Under the pieces are notes generated by a model. The model saw only the letters and a list, made by a program, of their open reading frames with translations, had not been told where the DNA came from and did no database searches. Below, piece after piece: positions 6,342 through 15,371 of a DNA stretch of 64,000 nucleotides. Each line of letters starts with the position of its first letter. The first letter of the stretch is position 1. Both the position numbers and the translations under genes were made by a program. Source of the DNA: Sphingomonadales bacterium UBA2683 (GTDB lineage Bacteria > Pseudomonadota > Alphaproteobacteria > Sphingomonadales > Sphingomonadaceae); the NCBI GenBank assembly GCA_002354635.1, contig DELZ01000004.1:244134-308133 (forward strand), in the 5' to 3' direction.

Positions 6342-7994
6342 TTATCGCGAGGCCCTTTTTGCAATCTTGTCGGTGCTTTCCCGTTTTTCATCGGCAGGTT
6401 CAGATCCTCCCACGACTTTCAAGTCATCGAGATCATAGCCGCCAGCTACCAAGGCGATTTGCGGGAGCAATTTTATCAATTCTTCCTTGGATGTTGCACG
6501 GCCATAAAGCCAGCCCTGCCCGTCCATTGAACCGATCTCGTCCAGATATCCCCTCATTTCGTCCGACTCGATCCCTTCTGCCGTAATCGGAACGTTAAGC
6601 GCCGTGGCCAGGGAAGCAATCGATTTGACGATTGCTGCGCTTTCGTCGTTGTCGAGCATGGAGAAAACAAAGCTCCGGTCAATTTTGATTCGGTCGAACG
6701 GGAATGCCTTCAACTGGGTCATGGAGGAATAGCCCGTGCCGAAATCGTCCAGGGAAATCCTGATACCCAATGCCTTCAGGCTGGTGATCGTGCTGAGGAC
6801 CAGCGCCGTATCTTCCAGCAGACTGCTTTCGGTTATCTCCAGTTCCAGTCGTTGCGCCGGAAAGCCGGTTTCAACCAAGATCTTCATAATCTGCTTGTCC
6901 AGATTTGGATCACTCAGCTGCACCGGGGAGATGTTGACTGCCAATATAAGCGAATGGTCCCAATCTTTTGCGTCGACGAAGGCCTGGCGCATGACCGAAA
7001 AGGAAAGCTGCGAAATCAGCCCTGTCGTCTCGGCAAGCGGGATGAACTCCGTAGGCTCGATAAGTTCACCGCCGGGATGATTCCATCGCGCCAACACTTC
7101 GAACCCCACAAGATTGGAGCCGCGAATACCATATTGCGGTTGATAGAAGGGAACGAACTCTCCCTTTGGAATGCCATCTCGCATATCGGATTCCATTTTG
7201 TAGCGCTTCTGCACTTCGGCTTCCATTGTCTGTTCAAAGCAGGATATACGCTCGCCTCCGGCCTTTTTGGCCTCGTACATGGCAATATCGCTCCGCCGGA
7301 ACACATCCTCGATGCTGGAGCCCGGCTTGACATTTGCGTATATACCCATGGACGCGCTGATCTTGGTAATGCTTCCGCCCACGGAAGCCGGTTCGCCAAA
7401 GGCATTCTGTATTTCCTCGGCGATCGCCAGCGTGTTTTCTGCGCTGGCAGCCGCACCAAAAAGCAAAACTGCAAACTCGTCGCCGCCTAGACGCGCGCAC
7501 GCCGACTGTTCGGGCGTTACATCCACCAGCCGTTCGGCAACTTCTTTCAGCATTTCATCGCCCGCTTGATGCCCATACAGGTCATTGATCTTTTTGAAGT
7601 TATCCAAATCCATGTTGATCAGGGATATCGGTTCTCCGGCATCCAGTTTCTGTTCGATTATTTCGACTATGCCCGGACGATTCCGCAGACCCGTAGCGTA
7701 ATCCTTGACTGCAACCATGCCAATTTCCCGTTGGGCATCGTCGGCGACCTTGGCCTGCTGGGAGAGAACCTGAGACCCGCGCCAGATCAGCAATATCAGA
7801 GCGATGTTGAGTAGAAGCGCTACGCTGAGTGTATCGTCCAGAACGACCTCTGAGCCAAAAATTCTTGCGATTGCCGGTGGCAAGAGCAGACTGCTCAAGC
7901 CAACGAACACAACGACAGCGCCGCAAAGCGCTATAATGTTCAGCAATTTCGATCTGGGCGCTAAATTCTGATCTGACGATTTAATAGCCTGCAT
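6342..7994 (-). CDS. Membrane GGDEF-EAL protein (c-di-GMP turnover)
   Basis: 550 residues from the ATG at 7994; a TTG at 8009 is a weaker alternative. Two membrane helices lie at about 18-42 and 55-72. The GGDEF domain follows (NMDLDNFKKINDLYG, then RLGGDEF at about 170-174, intact), and the EAL domain runs from about 270 to 520. The EAL signature is EVL in GFEVLARWNHP. The metal-binding and catalytic blocks are present: NISPVQLS, EITES, LDDFGTGYSS, KIDRSF and TAEGIE. Both activities are therefore plausible, and EVL is a tolerated variant. It lacks a recognisable periplasmic sensor domain. It may be translationally coupled to the weak ORF upstream. Confidence 0.92.
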   Translation of the reverse strand: MQAIKSSDQNLAPRSKLLNIIALCGAVVVFVGLSSLLLPPAIARIFGSEVVLDDTLSVALLLNIALILLIWRGSQVLSQQAKVADDAQREIGMVAVKDYATGLRNRPGIVEIIEQKLDAGEPISLINMDLDNFKKINDLYGHQAGDEMLKEVAERLVDVTPEQSACARLGGDEFAVLLFGAAASAENTLAIAEEIQNAFGEPASVGGSITKISASMGIYANVKPGSSIEDVFRRSDIAMYEAKKAGGERISCFEQTMEAEVQKRYKMESDMRDGIPKGEFVPFYQPQYGIRGSNLVGFEVLARWNHPGGELIEPTEFIPLAETTGLISQLSFSVMRQAFVDAKDWDHSLILAVNISPVQLSDPNLDKQIMKILVETGFPAQRLELEITESSLLEDTALVLSTITSLKALGIRISLDDFGTGYSSMTQLKAFPFDRIKIDRSFVFSMLDNDESAAIVKSIASLATALNVPITAEGIESDEMRGYLDEIGSMDGQGWLYGRATSKEELIKLLPQIALVAGGYDLDDLKVVGGSEPADEKRESTDKIAKRASR

Positions 7995-7995
7995 G

Positions 7996-8373
7996 TCAAC
8001 AAATCCCAATTAAGGACTGGAGGCTATCAGGTGACGGTTTCAATATGATTAAGGTGATATATACTTTCGAGATTTGGGTTTCTGGCGCAATGGATAGCAA
8101 ATTGGCTGTGATGTTTGTGAAGCGATGGGCAGCACCTTGCCCACTGCACAGACCGGATGCCCTTCCGGCAACACCCGGATCGGTGCCTCCAAAATTGCAG
8201 GGTAGCGAAAAGACATCGGGGCCAGAGAAAAATACTGACCTGTTCGCCGGGACATGCCCCGCAGACGAGGCTCCTCGATACCGCGGCGACAGCACTGGCC
8301 GAGCCAGATAGTAGGAGCCGGCGACAAAGATTGCGGTCAGCGCAATCCCGAAAAGCAAACAGGCAAGTTTCAC
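7996..8373 (-). CDS. Doubtful small ORF upstream of the GGDEF-EAL gene
   Basis: 125 codons from a GTG at 8373, with GAAGG eight bases upstream. The first 28 residues (MKLACLLFGIALTAIFVAGS and on) look like a genuine membrane or signal segment. The rest is unlike any family I know and has irregular composition, so the frame may be broken or the ORF spurious. Its TGA falls two bases before the GGDEF-EAL ATG, which would fit translational coupling. Another minus frame (8049-8327) is also open here, as expected if a frameshift had occurred. Confidence 0.3.
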   Translation of the reverse strand: MKLACLLFGIALTAIFVAGSYYLARPVLSPRYRGASSAGHVPANRSVFFSGPDVFSLPCNFGGTDPGVAGRASGLCSGQGAAHRFTNITANLLSIAPETQISKVYITLIILKPSPDSLQSLIGIC

Positions 8374-8457
8374 CGGAATGCCTTCGAAGGAGCCGAAATG
8401 CAGCTGGCAGGCCGATGCAGCTCTTGCATCTGTTTCCGAAAAGCCTAAATTGTCACA

Positions 8458-8838
8458 ATGAATTCAGCAGATCCGTTCAAGTCCGGTAATCCCTTGCCGC
8501 CCAACACGCCCGATATTCTCGACGCACGCTTTGCCATTGGCGATGTTGTTCGCCACCGGATCTTTGATTTTCGCGGCGTGATTTATGACATCGACCCGGT
8601 TTTCGCCAACAGCGAAGAATGGTATGAGGCGATCCCGAAGGACTTGCAGCCGCCAAAAGACCAGCCCTTCTACCATCTATTCGCGGAAAATGCTGATGGC
8701 AGCTATGTCGCCTATGTCAGCCAGCAGAATCTGCTCACCGACGACAGCGGTGAACCGATCGGTCACCCGGATGTCGCGCGCCTGTTTCAGGCGACGGAAG
8801 GCGGCAAATATAAGCTACACCGCATTCACCGGCATTAG
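8458..8838 (+). CDS. hspQ: HspQ-family protein
   Basis: 126 residues. The core from about 22 to 105 matches the HspQ/YccV hemimethylated-DNA-binding fold: ARFAIGDVVRHRIFDFRGVI, then YDIDPVF, EEWYEAIPKD, PFYHLFAE and YVSQQNLL. In enterobacteria HspQ is a heat-shock protein and specificity factor for Lon. The N-terminal 20 residues are an extra polar tail. No strong ribosome site precedes the ATG. It converges with the ABC permease gene, 10 bases away. Confidence 0.85.
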   Translation: MNSADPFKSGNPLPPNTPDILDARFAIGDVVRHRIFDFRGVIYDIDPVFANSEEWYEAIPKDLQPPKDQPFYHLFAENADGSYVAYVSQQNLLTDDSGEPIGHPDVARLFQATEGGKYKLHRIHRH

Positions 8839-8848
8839 GCCGGCGCGG

Positions 8849-9706
8849 TCAGGACTTGATTTTCCAGCCGGATTTCAGCAGAAAATAGCAGATCAGCGTG
8901 AGGCCGATATTGATCGCCAGCAGGACCATCGCGCCTACCATGACCGGTGAATCCGCCACGCCAAGAAAGCCATAGCGGAATCCTGAAATCGCATAGAAAA
9001 ACGGATTGGCGTGGCTGACAGCCTGAAACGCCGGAGAAAGGCGGTCGATCGAATAGAATGTGCCGGACAGCAATGCCAGCGGGGCGACCACGAAGTTGGT
9101 AACCGCGGCAGCATGATCGAACTTTTCCGCCCAGATCGAGGTCAGCACGCCGAGGAAGGACAGCATCGCCGCACCCATGATCCCGAACCACAGTACCGCC
9201 CACCAATGCTCGACCCCGACGTGGACGCCGGGCCATAGGAACATCGCCAGCCAGACCGCGAAACCGACCAGCGCCGCTCTTGTCATGGAAGCAGTCACCA
9301 GCGCCGCGAGCAATTCTCCAACCGACAGCGGCGGAGTCAGATAGTCGATAATGGTTCCCTGGATCTTGCCGACCAGCATCGAAAAGCTGCTGTTGGCGAA
9401 GGCATTTTGCAGCATGCCCATGCAGATCAGGCCGGGTGCGATAAAATCGGCAAAGGGTGCGCCCATCACGCTGCGGTCGCCACGACCCATGGCTACGGTG
9501 AATATCACCAGAAACAGCAAGGTGGTGATCGAGGGTGCCCAGACGGTCTGCAACTGGACCTTGAAAAACCGCCTGACCTCTTTCCAGTAAAGCGCCAGAA
9601 AGCCGCCCCAGTTAACGCCACGAATGACTGGCACGCCAGGTTCGGCAAAGCGCGTTGCACCGGCCGGCAGGGCACTTGTCTGATCTTTTTTGGTTTGGTC
9701 GAGCAT
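8849..9706 (-). CDS. ABC-2 type transporter permease
   Basis: 285 residues with six predicted membrane helices and the ABC-2 membrane domain. The N-terminal amphipathic segment WGGFLALYWKEVRRFFKVQL leads into the first helix, and the family hallmark PLALLSGTFYSIDRLSPAFQ lies near 215-235. It resembles NodJ/YadH-type exporters of polysaccharide or drug-like substrates. No ATP-binding subunit is encoded beside it, so the partner must be elsewhere. The substrate cannot be told from sequence. Confidence 0.85.
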   Translation of the reverse strand: MLDQTKKDQTSALPAGATRFAEPGVPVIRGVNWGGFLALYWKEVRRFFKVQLQTVWAPSITTLLFLVIFTVAMGRGDRSVMGAPFADFIAPGLICMGMLQNAFANSSFSMLVGKIQGTIIDYLTPPLSVGELLAALVTASMTRAALVGFAVWLAMFLWPGVHVGVEHWWAVLWFGIMGAAMLSFLGVLTSIWAEKFDHAAAVTNFVVAPLALLSGTFYSIDRLSPAFQAVSHANPFFYAISGFRYGFLGVADSPVMVGAMVLLAINIGLTLICYFLLKSGWKIKS

Positions 9707-9847
9707 AGTGGTTCGGCCTATCGGCTCCCAGCGTCAATCACAACCCCATATCGCCCAATCGCCTGCCATTATCGTGCCAGTATTGTGGTTGTATATTCGC
9801 ACCGGAATCCCTATATCGCCACAACTCTGAAATGATTAGGACTTTGC

Positions 9848-10522
9848 ATGGCTTGGACGGATGAGCGGATCGATTCGCTAAAGAATATGTGGGAAAAAGG
9901 CCTGACCGCGAGCCAGATCGCGGAAGAACTGGGCGGTGTCAGCCGCAATGCCGTGATCGGCAAGGCGCATCGCCTTGGCCTGAAGTCGCGTCCATCGCCC
10001 GTAAAAGCCAAGCCTCAAACCAAAAAAGGTGCGAAACCGGCCCCCAAGGCGAAAAAGCCACCGGTAAAAAGCGGTACCGCTTCGAAGCCAAAGGAAGAGC
10101 ATGTTGCACGGCGCGCTATGCCGCCGCCAACGCCGGCTGCTCGCACCCATGCCGCACAGCAGGCCCGTCAGCCCAAGCATGACGGCCCGAAAATTGTATC
10201 TGTCGGCCCCGGCGGTTTCCTGCGTCAGGGTCCCGGTGACCAGCAGGCCCCGATTCCGCCAGCGCCGCCGCGCCGACTGGTTCCGGCCAAGCCGAGCGAC
10301 GAGATTGCCGACAAGACAAGCCTGCTCGACCTCAATGACAAGATCTGCCGCTGGCCGATCAATCATCCGGGCGAACCGGACTTCCATTTCTGCGGCGAGG
10401 AAGTGAATCCCGGATTTCCCTATTGCGTCGAACATTGCGGTCGTGCGTTCCAGGCACAACTGCCCCGCGGTGCTCGTCGCGCGCCACCGCCCCTGCCGTT
10501 CGGTGGTCCACGAGTCCGCTAA
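9848..10522 (+). CDS. gcrA: GcrA cell-cycle regulator
   Basis: 224 residues. The N-terminal DNA-binding domain is diagnostic: MAWTDERIDSLKNMWEKGLT, then GVSRNAVIGKAHRLGL. A Lys/Pro/Ala-rich linker of about 100 residues follows, and the C-terminal zinc-like block CRWPINHPGEPDFHFCG with CVEHCGRAF binds sigma70 in homologs. GcrA works with the CcrM methyltransferase to activate cell-cycle genes in alphaproteobacteria. The ATG follows AGGACTTTGC. It stands alone upstream of parE. Confidence 0.95.
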   Translation: MAWTDERIDSLKNMWEKGLTASQIAEELGGVSRNAVIGKAHRLGLKSRPSPVKAKPQTKKGAKPAPKAKKPPVKSGTASKPKEEHVARRAMPPPTPAARTHAAQQARQPKHDGPKIVSVGPGGFLRQGPGDQQAPIPPAPPRRLVPAKPSDEIADKTSLLDLNDKICRWPINHPGEPDFHFCGEEVNPGFPYCVEHCGRAFQAQLPRGARRAPPPLPFGGPRVR

Positions 10523-10615
10523 ATAGCCTGCAAATTGCAAGAATATTCAACGCACTGGCCAGAGACCGCATAAGTCTCTTGCCAGTGTGACTCCTGCCCT
10601 CTTATAGGATCGTCC

Positions 10616-12604
10616 ATGTCTGATGATCTGTTCGGTTCCAACCCGCCAAGCCATTCCAAAACCGGTGACTATGACGCCTCGGCAATCGAGGTTCTGGAAG
10701 GTCTCGAGCCTGTCCGCAAGCGCCCCGGCATGTACATCGGCGGCGTCGACGAACGGGCGCTCCACCATCTTGCCGCCGAAGTCATCGATAACTGCATGGA
10801 CGAGGCCGTTGCCGGCCATGCCAGCCGGATCGAGATTACGCTGGATGCCGATAACCGGCTGACGGCGAGCGATAATGGCCGCGGGATTCCGGTTGATCCA
10901 CACCCCAAGTTCCCGGGCAAGTCGGCGCTTGAAGTGATCATGACGACACTCCACTCGGGCGGTAAATTCTCCGACAAGGCCTATGCCACTTCGGGCGGCC
11001 TGCACGGTGTTGGCGTTTCGGTGGTCAACGCGCTGTCTTCTGACACCGTGGTCGAGGTTGCGCGTAACAAGACCCTTTATCGGCAGACATTCTCGCAGGG
11101 GCTCGCGACCTCGAAGCTCGAGGAAGTCGGCACCACCCCTAACCGCCGCGGCACCAGCATATCCTTCATCCCCGATATCGAGATTTTTGGCGAGGGCAAC
11201 AAGTTCAAACCCTCGCGGCTGTTCAAGCTGGCGCGGTCCAAGGCCTATCTCTACGCCGGCGTCGAGATCCGCTGGAAATGCGACGAGAGCCAGGCCAGCG
11301 ACGATGTCCCGGCGGAAGCCGTCTTCCAATTCCCCGGCGGCCTGTCCGACCATCTGCGTGAACAGCTTTCCGGACGCGAATGCGTAACTACGGACTTCTT
11401 CGCCGGCAGCCAGGATTTCCCCGATGAACAGGGCCGGGTCGAATGGGCGATCACCTGGCCGATCTGGACCGACGGCAGCTACAGCTGGTATTGCAACACC
11501 ATTCCGACGCCCAACGGCGGCACCCACGAGGCTGGCCTGCGCAACGCCCTCGTCCGCGGCCTGCGCGCCTTTGGCGAGCTGGTCCAGGTCAAGAAGGCGT
11601 CGCAGCTGACCGCCGACGACATCATCTCCGGCGGCGAAATGCTGCTCTCGGTGTTCATTCGCGATCCGCAGTTCCAGAGCCAGACCAAGGACCGGTTGAC
11701 CTCACCAGAGGCAACGAAACTTGTCGAGAATGCTATCCGCGACCATTTCGACCATTTTCTCACCGACAATATGGACCGCGGCAAGGCGCTGCTGGGCTTT
11801 GTCATGGAGCGGATGGACGAGCGGTTGAAGCGCAAGGCGGAACGCGAGGTCAAGCGCAAGACCGCGACCTCGGGTCGCAAGGTCCGCCTGCCGGGCAAGC
11901 TGACCGATTGCTCCGGCAACGATCCGGCCGGCACCGAAATCTTCATCGTCGAGGGCGACAGCGCCGGCGGCTCGGCCAAGCAGGCCCGCAACCGCAAGAC
12001 GCAGGCGATCCTGCCGATCCGCGGCAAGATCCTCAACGTCGCCTCTGCCAACAGCGCCAAGATATTCGCCAACAGCGAAATCGCCGACCTGATCCTCGCG
12101 CTCGGCTGCGGTACCCGCAAGGACTGCGACCCGGACAATCTGCGCTACGAACGGGTGATCATCATGACCGATGCCGATGTCGACGGCGCCCATATCGCCA
12201 CCCTGCTGATGACATTCTTCTTCCAGGAAATGCCGGAACTGGTCCGGCAGGGCCACCTGTTCCTTGCCCGCCCGCCGCTGTACCGGATCAGCGCCGGCGG
12301 CAAGAGCCATTACGCACAGGACGAACGCGCCCGTAACGCGATCGAGAATGGCCCGTTCAAGGGCAAGAAGGTCGAGGTCAGCCGCTTCAAGGGTCTCGGC
12401 GAGATGAATCCGAACCAGCTCAAGGAAACGACTATGGACCCGGAGACGCGGTCCTTGTTCAAGGTGACGCTGCCACAGGAATATGAACAGCGCGCCGGCG
12501 TCAAGGATCTGGTTGACCGGCTGATGGGCAAAAATCCGGAACACCGATTCAACTTCATCCAGCAAAACGCTGCCAGCCTTGATGAGGATGTGATCGACGC
12601 TTAA
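10616..12604 (+). CDS. parE: DNA topoisomerase IV subunit B
   Basis: 662 residues. The GHKL ATPase domain begins LEGLEPVRKRPGMYIGG with AEVIDNCMDEAVAG, and the Toprim domain has IVEGDSAGGSAKQARN and MTDADVDGAHI. The C-terminal block has SRFKGLGEMNP. The length and the absence of an insert support ParE over GyrB. It pairs with ParC, not in this window, to decatenate daughter chromosomes. The ATG follows AGGATCGTCC. Strong codon bias fits a well-expressed core gene. Confidence 0.95.
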   Translation: MSDDLFGSNPPSHSKTGDYDASAIEVLEGLEPVRKRPGMYIGGVDERALHHLAAEVIDNCMDEAVAGHASRIEITLDADNRLTASDNGRGIPVDPHPKFPGKSALEVIMTTLHSGGKFSDKAYATSGGLHGVGVSVVNALSSDTVVEVARNKTLYRQTFSQGLATSKLEEVGTTPNRRGTSISFIPDIEIFGEGNKFKPSRLFKLARSKAYLYAGVEIRWKCDESQASDDVPAEAVFQFPGGLSDHLREQLSGRECVTTDFFAGSQDFPDEQGRVEWAITWPIWTDGSYSWYCNTIPTPNGGTHEAGLRNALVRGLRAFGELVQVKKASQLTADDIISGGEMLLSVFIRDPQFQSQTKDRLTSPEATKLVENAIRDHFDHFLTDNMDRGKALLGFVMERMDERLKRKAEREVKRKTATSGRKVRLPGKLTDCSGNDPAGTEIFIVEGDSAGGSAKQARNRKTQAILPIRGKILNVASANSAKIFANSEIADLILALGCGTRKDCDPDNLRYERVIIMTDADVDGAHIATLLMTFFFQEMPELVRQGHLFLARPPLYRISAGGKSHYAQDERARNAIENGPFKGKKVEVSRFKGLGEMNPNQLKETTMDPETRSLFKVTLPQEYEQRAGVKDLVDRLMGKNPEHRFNFIQQNAASLDEDVIDA

Positions 12605-12644
12605 GGACTGGGGCCTGATTCATAGCCAGTTACGGGAGAATATC

Positions 12645-13952
12645 GTGCGCCTCCTACCTGCCATCATGCTTGGCCTGCTGGGCTGTTCGCTTCTTGCCGC
12701 CGCCATTCCTGCCAGGGCCCAGTCGCCAACCTTGATATCTGCACAGCTTTCGGAGCGCACCGATGATGTGATGCGCCTGCTGCAGGGCGAAGAAATAGAA
12801 GCAACAGTTTTCGACGAGAATTTCCGCAATGCCGTGCCCCCTGCCCGGTTTCGCGAACTCACCCGGCAAGTTAGGGCACAACAGGGAGCGGCCCTCGCAG
12901 TCGTTTCGATCAGTCCGCAAGGCACCAATTCCGCGACCCTCAAGATCCGCTTCGAGAAGTCCATTGGTACCGTCAATCTGGCTCTCGAGAGTAGCCCACC
13001 GCACCGTATTTCCGGACTTCTTCTGACCGGCTTCGAAGCCGCTGGCAGTTCGCTCGATACGGTGCTTGCCAAGATTGCCGCTTTGCCCGGACGGCAAGGT
13101 GTATTGATACGGCAACTGGATGCCGGTGACCTTCAGCCTGTTGCCGCGCTCGATTCCGACGGACGCTATGCCATCGCGTCATCCTTCAAGCTGTACATAT
13201 TGGCCGAACTCGACCGCGCGGTTCAGGCGGGGGAACGGCGATGGTCCGACGTGGTCCGGCTCGGCCCGAAGTCGCATCCGTCCGGAATCAGCCAGAACTG
13301 GCCGGATGCATCGCCGGTCACGCTGCATACGCTGGCCACGCTGATGATCTCGCTCAGCGACAACAGTGCCACCGATACGCTAATCCGGATTATCGGACAG
13401 GACAGGCTGGCCGATATCGTGCGAATCTCCGGCCACCACGATCCTTCCGAACTGCGCCCCTTTCTGATGACGCGTCAGGCCTCCGCCCTGAAAATGCCGG
13501 TCCATGCAGAGCTACGGGACCGGTTCCTTTCCGCTCGCCCGGATGAACAGGAAAACTTGCTGACGGGCAACGATGCGGTCCTGACACTGGACAGCATGGA
13601 CTCCCGAATATTGACCAGCAAGCCGAATTTTATCGATCAGCTGGAATGGTTTGCTACACCGCAGGACATGGTCAGACTGCTTACCTATCTGGACCGGAAT
13701 GCAAGCCCCGAAACGCTGGCCATTCTCACCGTAAATCCCGGCATTGGCGAGGATGCGGCGCGGAAATGGCGCTATTTCGGTTACAAGGGCGGATCGGAGC
13801 CCGGCGTATTATCCTATAATTTCCTGCTGCGATCCCGGGCAGGAAAAAGCTATGCGCTTTCGGTCAACTGGAACAATAAGGAACAAGCCCTGCAGGAGAG
13901 CGAATTGCTAAGCCTGACCACCCGTCTCGTTAGTCTGCTGGCGGAGCAATAG
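12645..13952 (+). CDS. Class A beta-lactamase-like serine hydrolase, exported
   Basis: 435 residues from a GTG with GGGAG seven bases upstream. A signal peptide covers residues 1-25 (ending AAIPARA). Residues 30-150 form an extra N-terminal domain. The penicillin-binding fold shows SSFK at 179-182, LSDNSA near 235 (the SDN loop), and YKGGSEPG near 382 (the KTG-like triad). A canonical omega-loop ExxxN is not obvious, so true lactamase activity is uncertain; other enzymes of this fold act on peptidoglycan or esters. It lies 40 bases after parE. Confidence 0.85.
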   Translation: MRLLPAIMLGLLGCSLLAAAIPARAQSPTLISAQLSERTDDVMRLLQGEEIEATVFDENFRNAVPPARFRELTRQVRAQQGAALAVVSISPQGTNSATLKIRFEKSIGTVNLALESSPPHRISGLLLTGFEAAGSSLDTVLAKIAALPGRQGVLIRQLDAGDLQPVAALDSDGRYAIASSFKLYILAELDRAVQAGERRWSDVVRLGPKSHPSGISQNWPDASPVTLHTLATLMISLSDNSATDTLIRIIGQDRLADIVRISGHHDPSELRPFLMTRQASALKMPVHAELRDRFLSARPDEQENLLTGNDAVLTLDSMDSRILTSKPNFIDQLEWFATPQDMVRLLTYLDRNASPETLAILTVNPGIGEDAARKWRYFGYKGGSEPGVLSYNFLLRSRAGKSYALSVNWNNKEQALQESELLSLTTRLVSLLAEQ

Positions 13953-13986
13953 CCGAATTACCTGAGGAATTTGCACACCCGCAGAG

Positions 13987-15318
13987 TTAAGGCTGCCCGT
14001 CGGTGCTGACGTCATAGGTGATGATATATTCGCTACGGTCGCCATTCAGGGTTTGCGTGTAAGTGCCGGGAGTGGAACTCACCGTCACCGTGCCGATCGT
14101 GTCGTGACCGCCGATCATGTCATGTTCCATTACCTTGAACACAACCGGGTCGGACAGCTCGAACGCTTCGTCAATCGTCCAGCTGTCGCCCTTCTTGAAT
14201 TTCTGGTTTTTATTGCCGGCATCCGGAAAACGCTCGCCGTTGTTGAATCGCAAGAACAGGTCATCCGGCATTCCCATGAATCCGGTCAATTTCACATTCT
14301 GGATCGATATGTTCGAAATCCTGACGGACTTCCCGCTGCCCGCAGGAGCGGTACCGCTTGGCTTCGCCAGCGTCACCGGAACAGCGAGCAGCGCAGAAAT
14401 CTTCTGGGCGGCCAGAGCCGCATATTGACCACTGGGAAACAGTGACAGATAGGTGCTGAAGGCACTAACGCTGTCGGTAGCCACCGCGCCGCGCCAGGTG
14501 ATAGCTTCCATTTCCGCCTGGTTCACGACCGGAGCAGTGACGGCGGAGGCAGCGGACAGCGCCGGTTCGGGCCGTCGCGGCGTCAGGTAAACCGGCGTAC
14601 CGGTAATGCTCGCGCTGACAAAAGGCCGCTGTTTGCCGCCGGTCGCTTTCAGCACATCGTCACGCACAGTGCCGCCGAGCAGTTGCAGGGGCAGATCGGG
14701 TTCCGGCAAGCGAGCGGCCAGAGACACGGCAAAGGGTGAATTGGCACCTTCACCGTCGCTGGCCGTCTGGCCGGGAGCCGCGGCATAAATCACGAGGACA
14801 TCGTCAACATCAATACCGGCCAGACCGCGAGTTACGGCCCGCGAACCCGCGCGCCAGCTGTTTGCAAAAGGATTGTTCCGGCAAGCATCCAGAACAACAA
14901 CGCGCACCTGTGCGCCGGATACGGTTTCCATCAACCGATTGAGATTGATTGTTTCAAAAGGCAGATCAAAGCTGGAGTTGAGTTCCGCGTCGATCGGAAC
15001 CAGCCAGTTTTCTCCCTGTCCTTCCAGACCATGACCGGCATAATAGACGAGCGCGACATCGGCACCGTTCGCCTTTTCCCGAAAACGCCGCAGTGTCAAT
15101 CTGAAGTCGTCGACCGACTGGTCAAGCGCCACAGTGACATCGTCAAAGCCAGCCATTTTTGCTGCCCCCGCTACCAGATTGGCATCATTGTCGGCATTCT
15201 CCAGCGGGCTGGTGTTCACATATTGGGCATTGCCGATGATCAGCGCGACTTTCTTCGCCTGAGCACCGCTCGCGATAAAAAAAAGTGCCGTCGCCACGAA
15301 AAAACATAATCTAGCCAT
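13987..15318 (-). CDS. Exported caspase-like (C14) protein with extra C-terminal domain
   Basis: 443 residues from the ATG at 15318, which follows GGGTGGGGGA; longer ORF versions run back into the LysR gene. A signal peptide spans 1-21. The caspase p20-like domain spans 22-250: ALIIGNAQY, catalytic His in VYYAGHGLE (H96) and Cys in VVLDACRNNP (C146). A low-complexity Ala/Pro linker follows, then a second domain at about 340-440 (VRISNISIQNVKLTG, DDLFLRF, HDMIGGHDTIGTVTV) that looks like an all-beta, C2-like sandwich. Bacterial metacaspase-like proteins have Arg/Lys or other specificities; the target here is unknown. It is the last gene of the leuB-metZ minus-strand run. Confidence 0.88.
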   Translation of the reverse strand: MARLCFFVATALFFIASGAQAKKVALIIGNAQYVNTSPLENADNDANLVAGAAKMAGFDDVTVALDQSVDDFRLTLRRFREKANGADVALVYYAGHGLEGQGENWLVPIDAELNSSFDLPFETINLNRLMETVSGAQVRVVVLDACRNNPFANSWRAGSRAVTRGLAGIDVDDVLVIYAAAPGQTASDGEGANSPFAVSLAARLPEPDLPLQLLGGTVRDDVLKATGGKQRPFVSASITGTPVYLTPRRPEPALSAASAVTAPVVNQAEMEAITWRGAVATDSVSAFSTYLSLFPSGQYAALAAQKISALLAVPVTLAKPSGTAPAGSGKSVRISNISIQNVKLTGFMGMPDDLFLRFNNGERFPDAGNKNQKFKKGDSWTIDEAFELSDPVVFKVMEHDMIGGHDTIGTVTVSSTPGTYTQTLNGDRSEYIITYDVSTDGQP

Positions 15319-15371
15319 GAAAATCCCCCACCCGAAGCCATTGACTACGCTGGAGCGGCGGGACTTACAAG

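Noticed and set aside
10547..11527. 326-codon minus-strand ORF opposite parE
   Set aside because: Shadow of parE.
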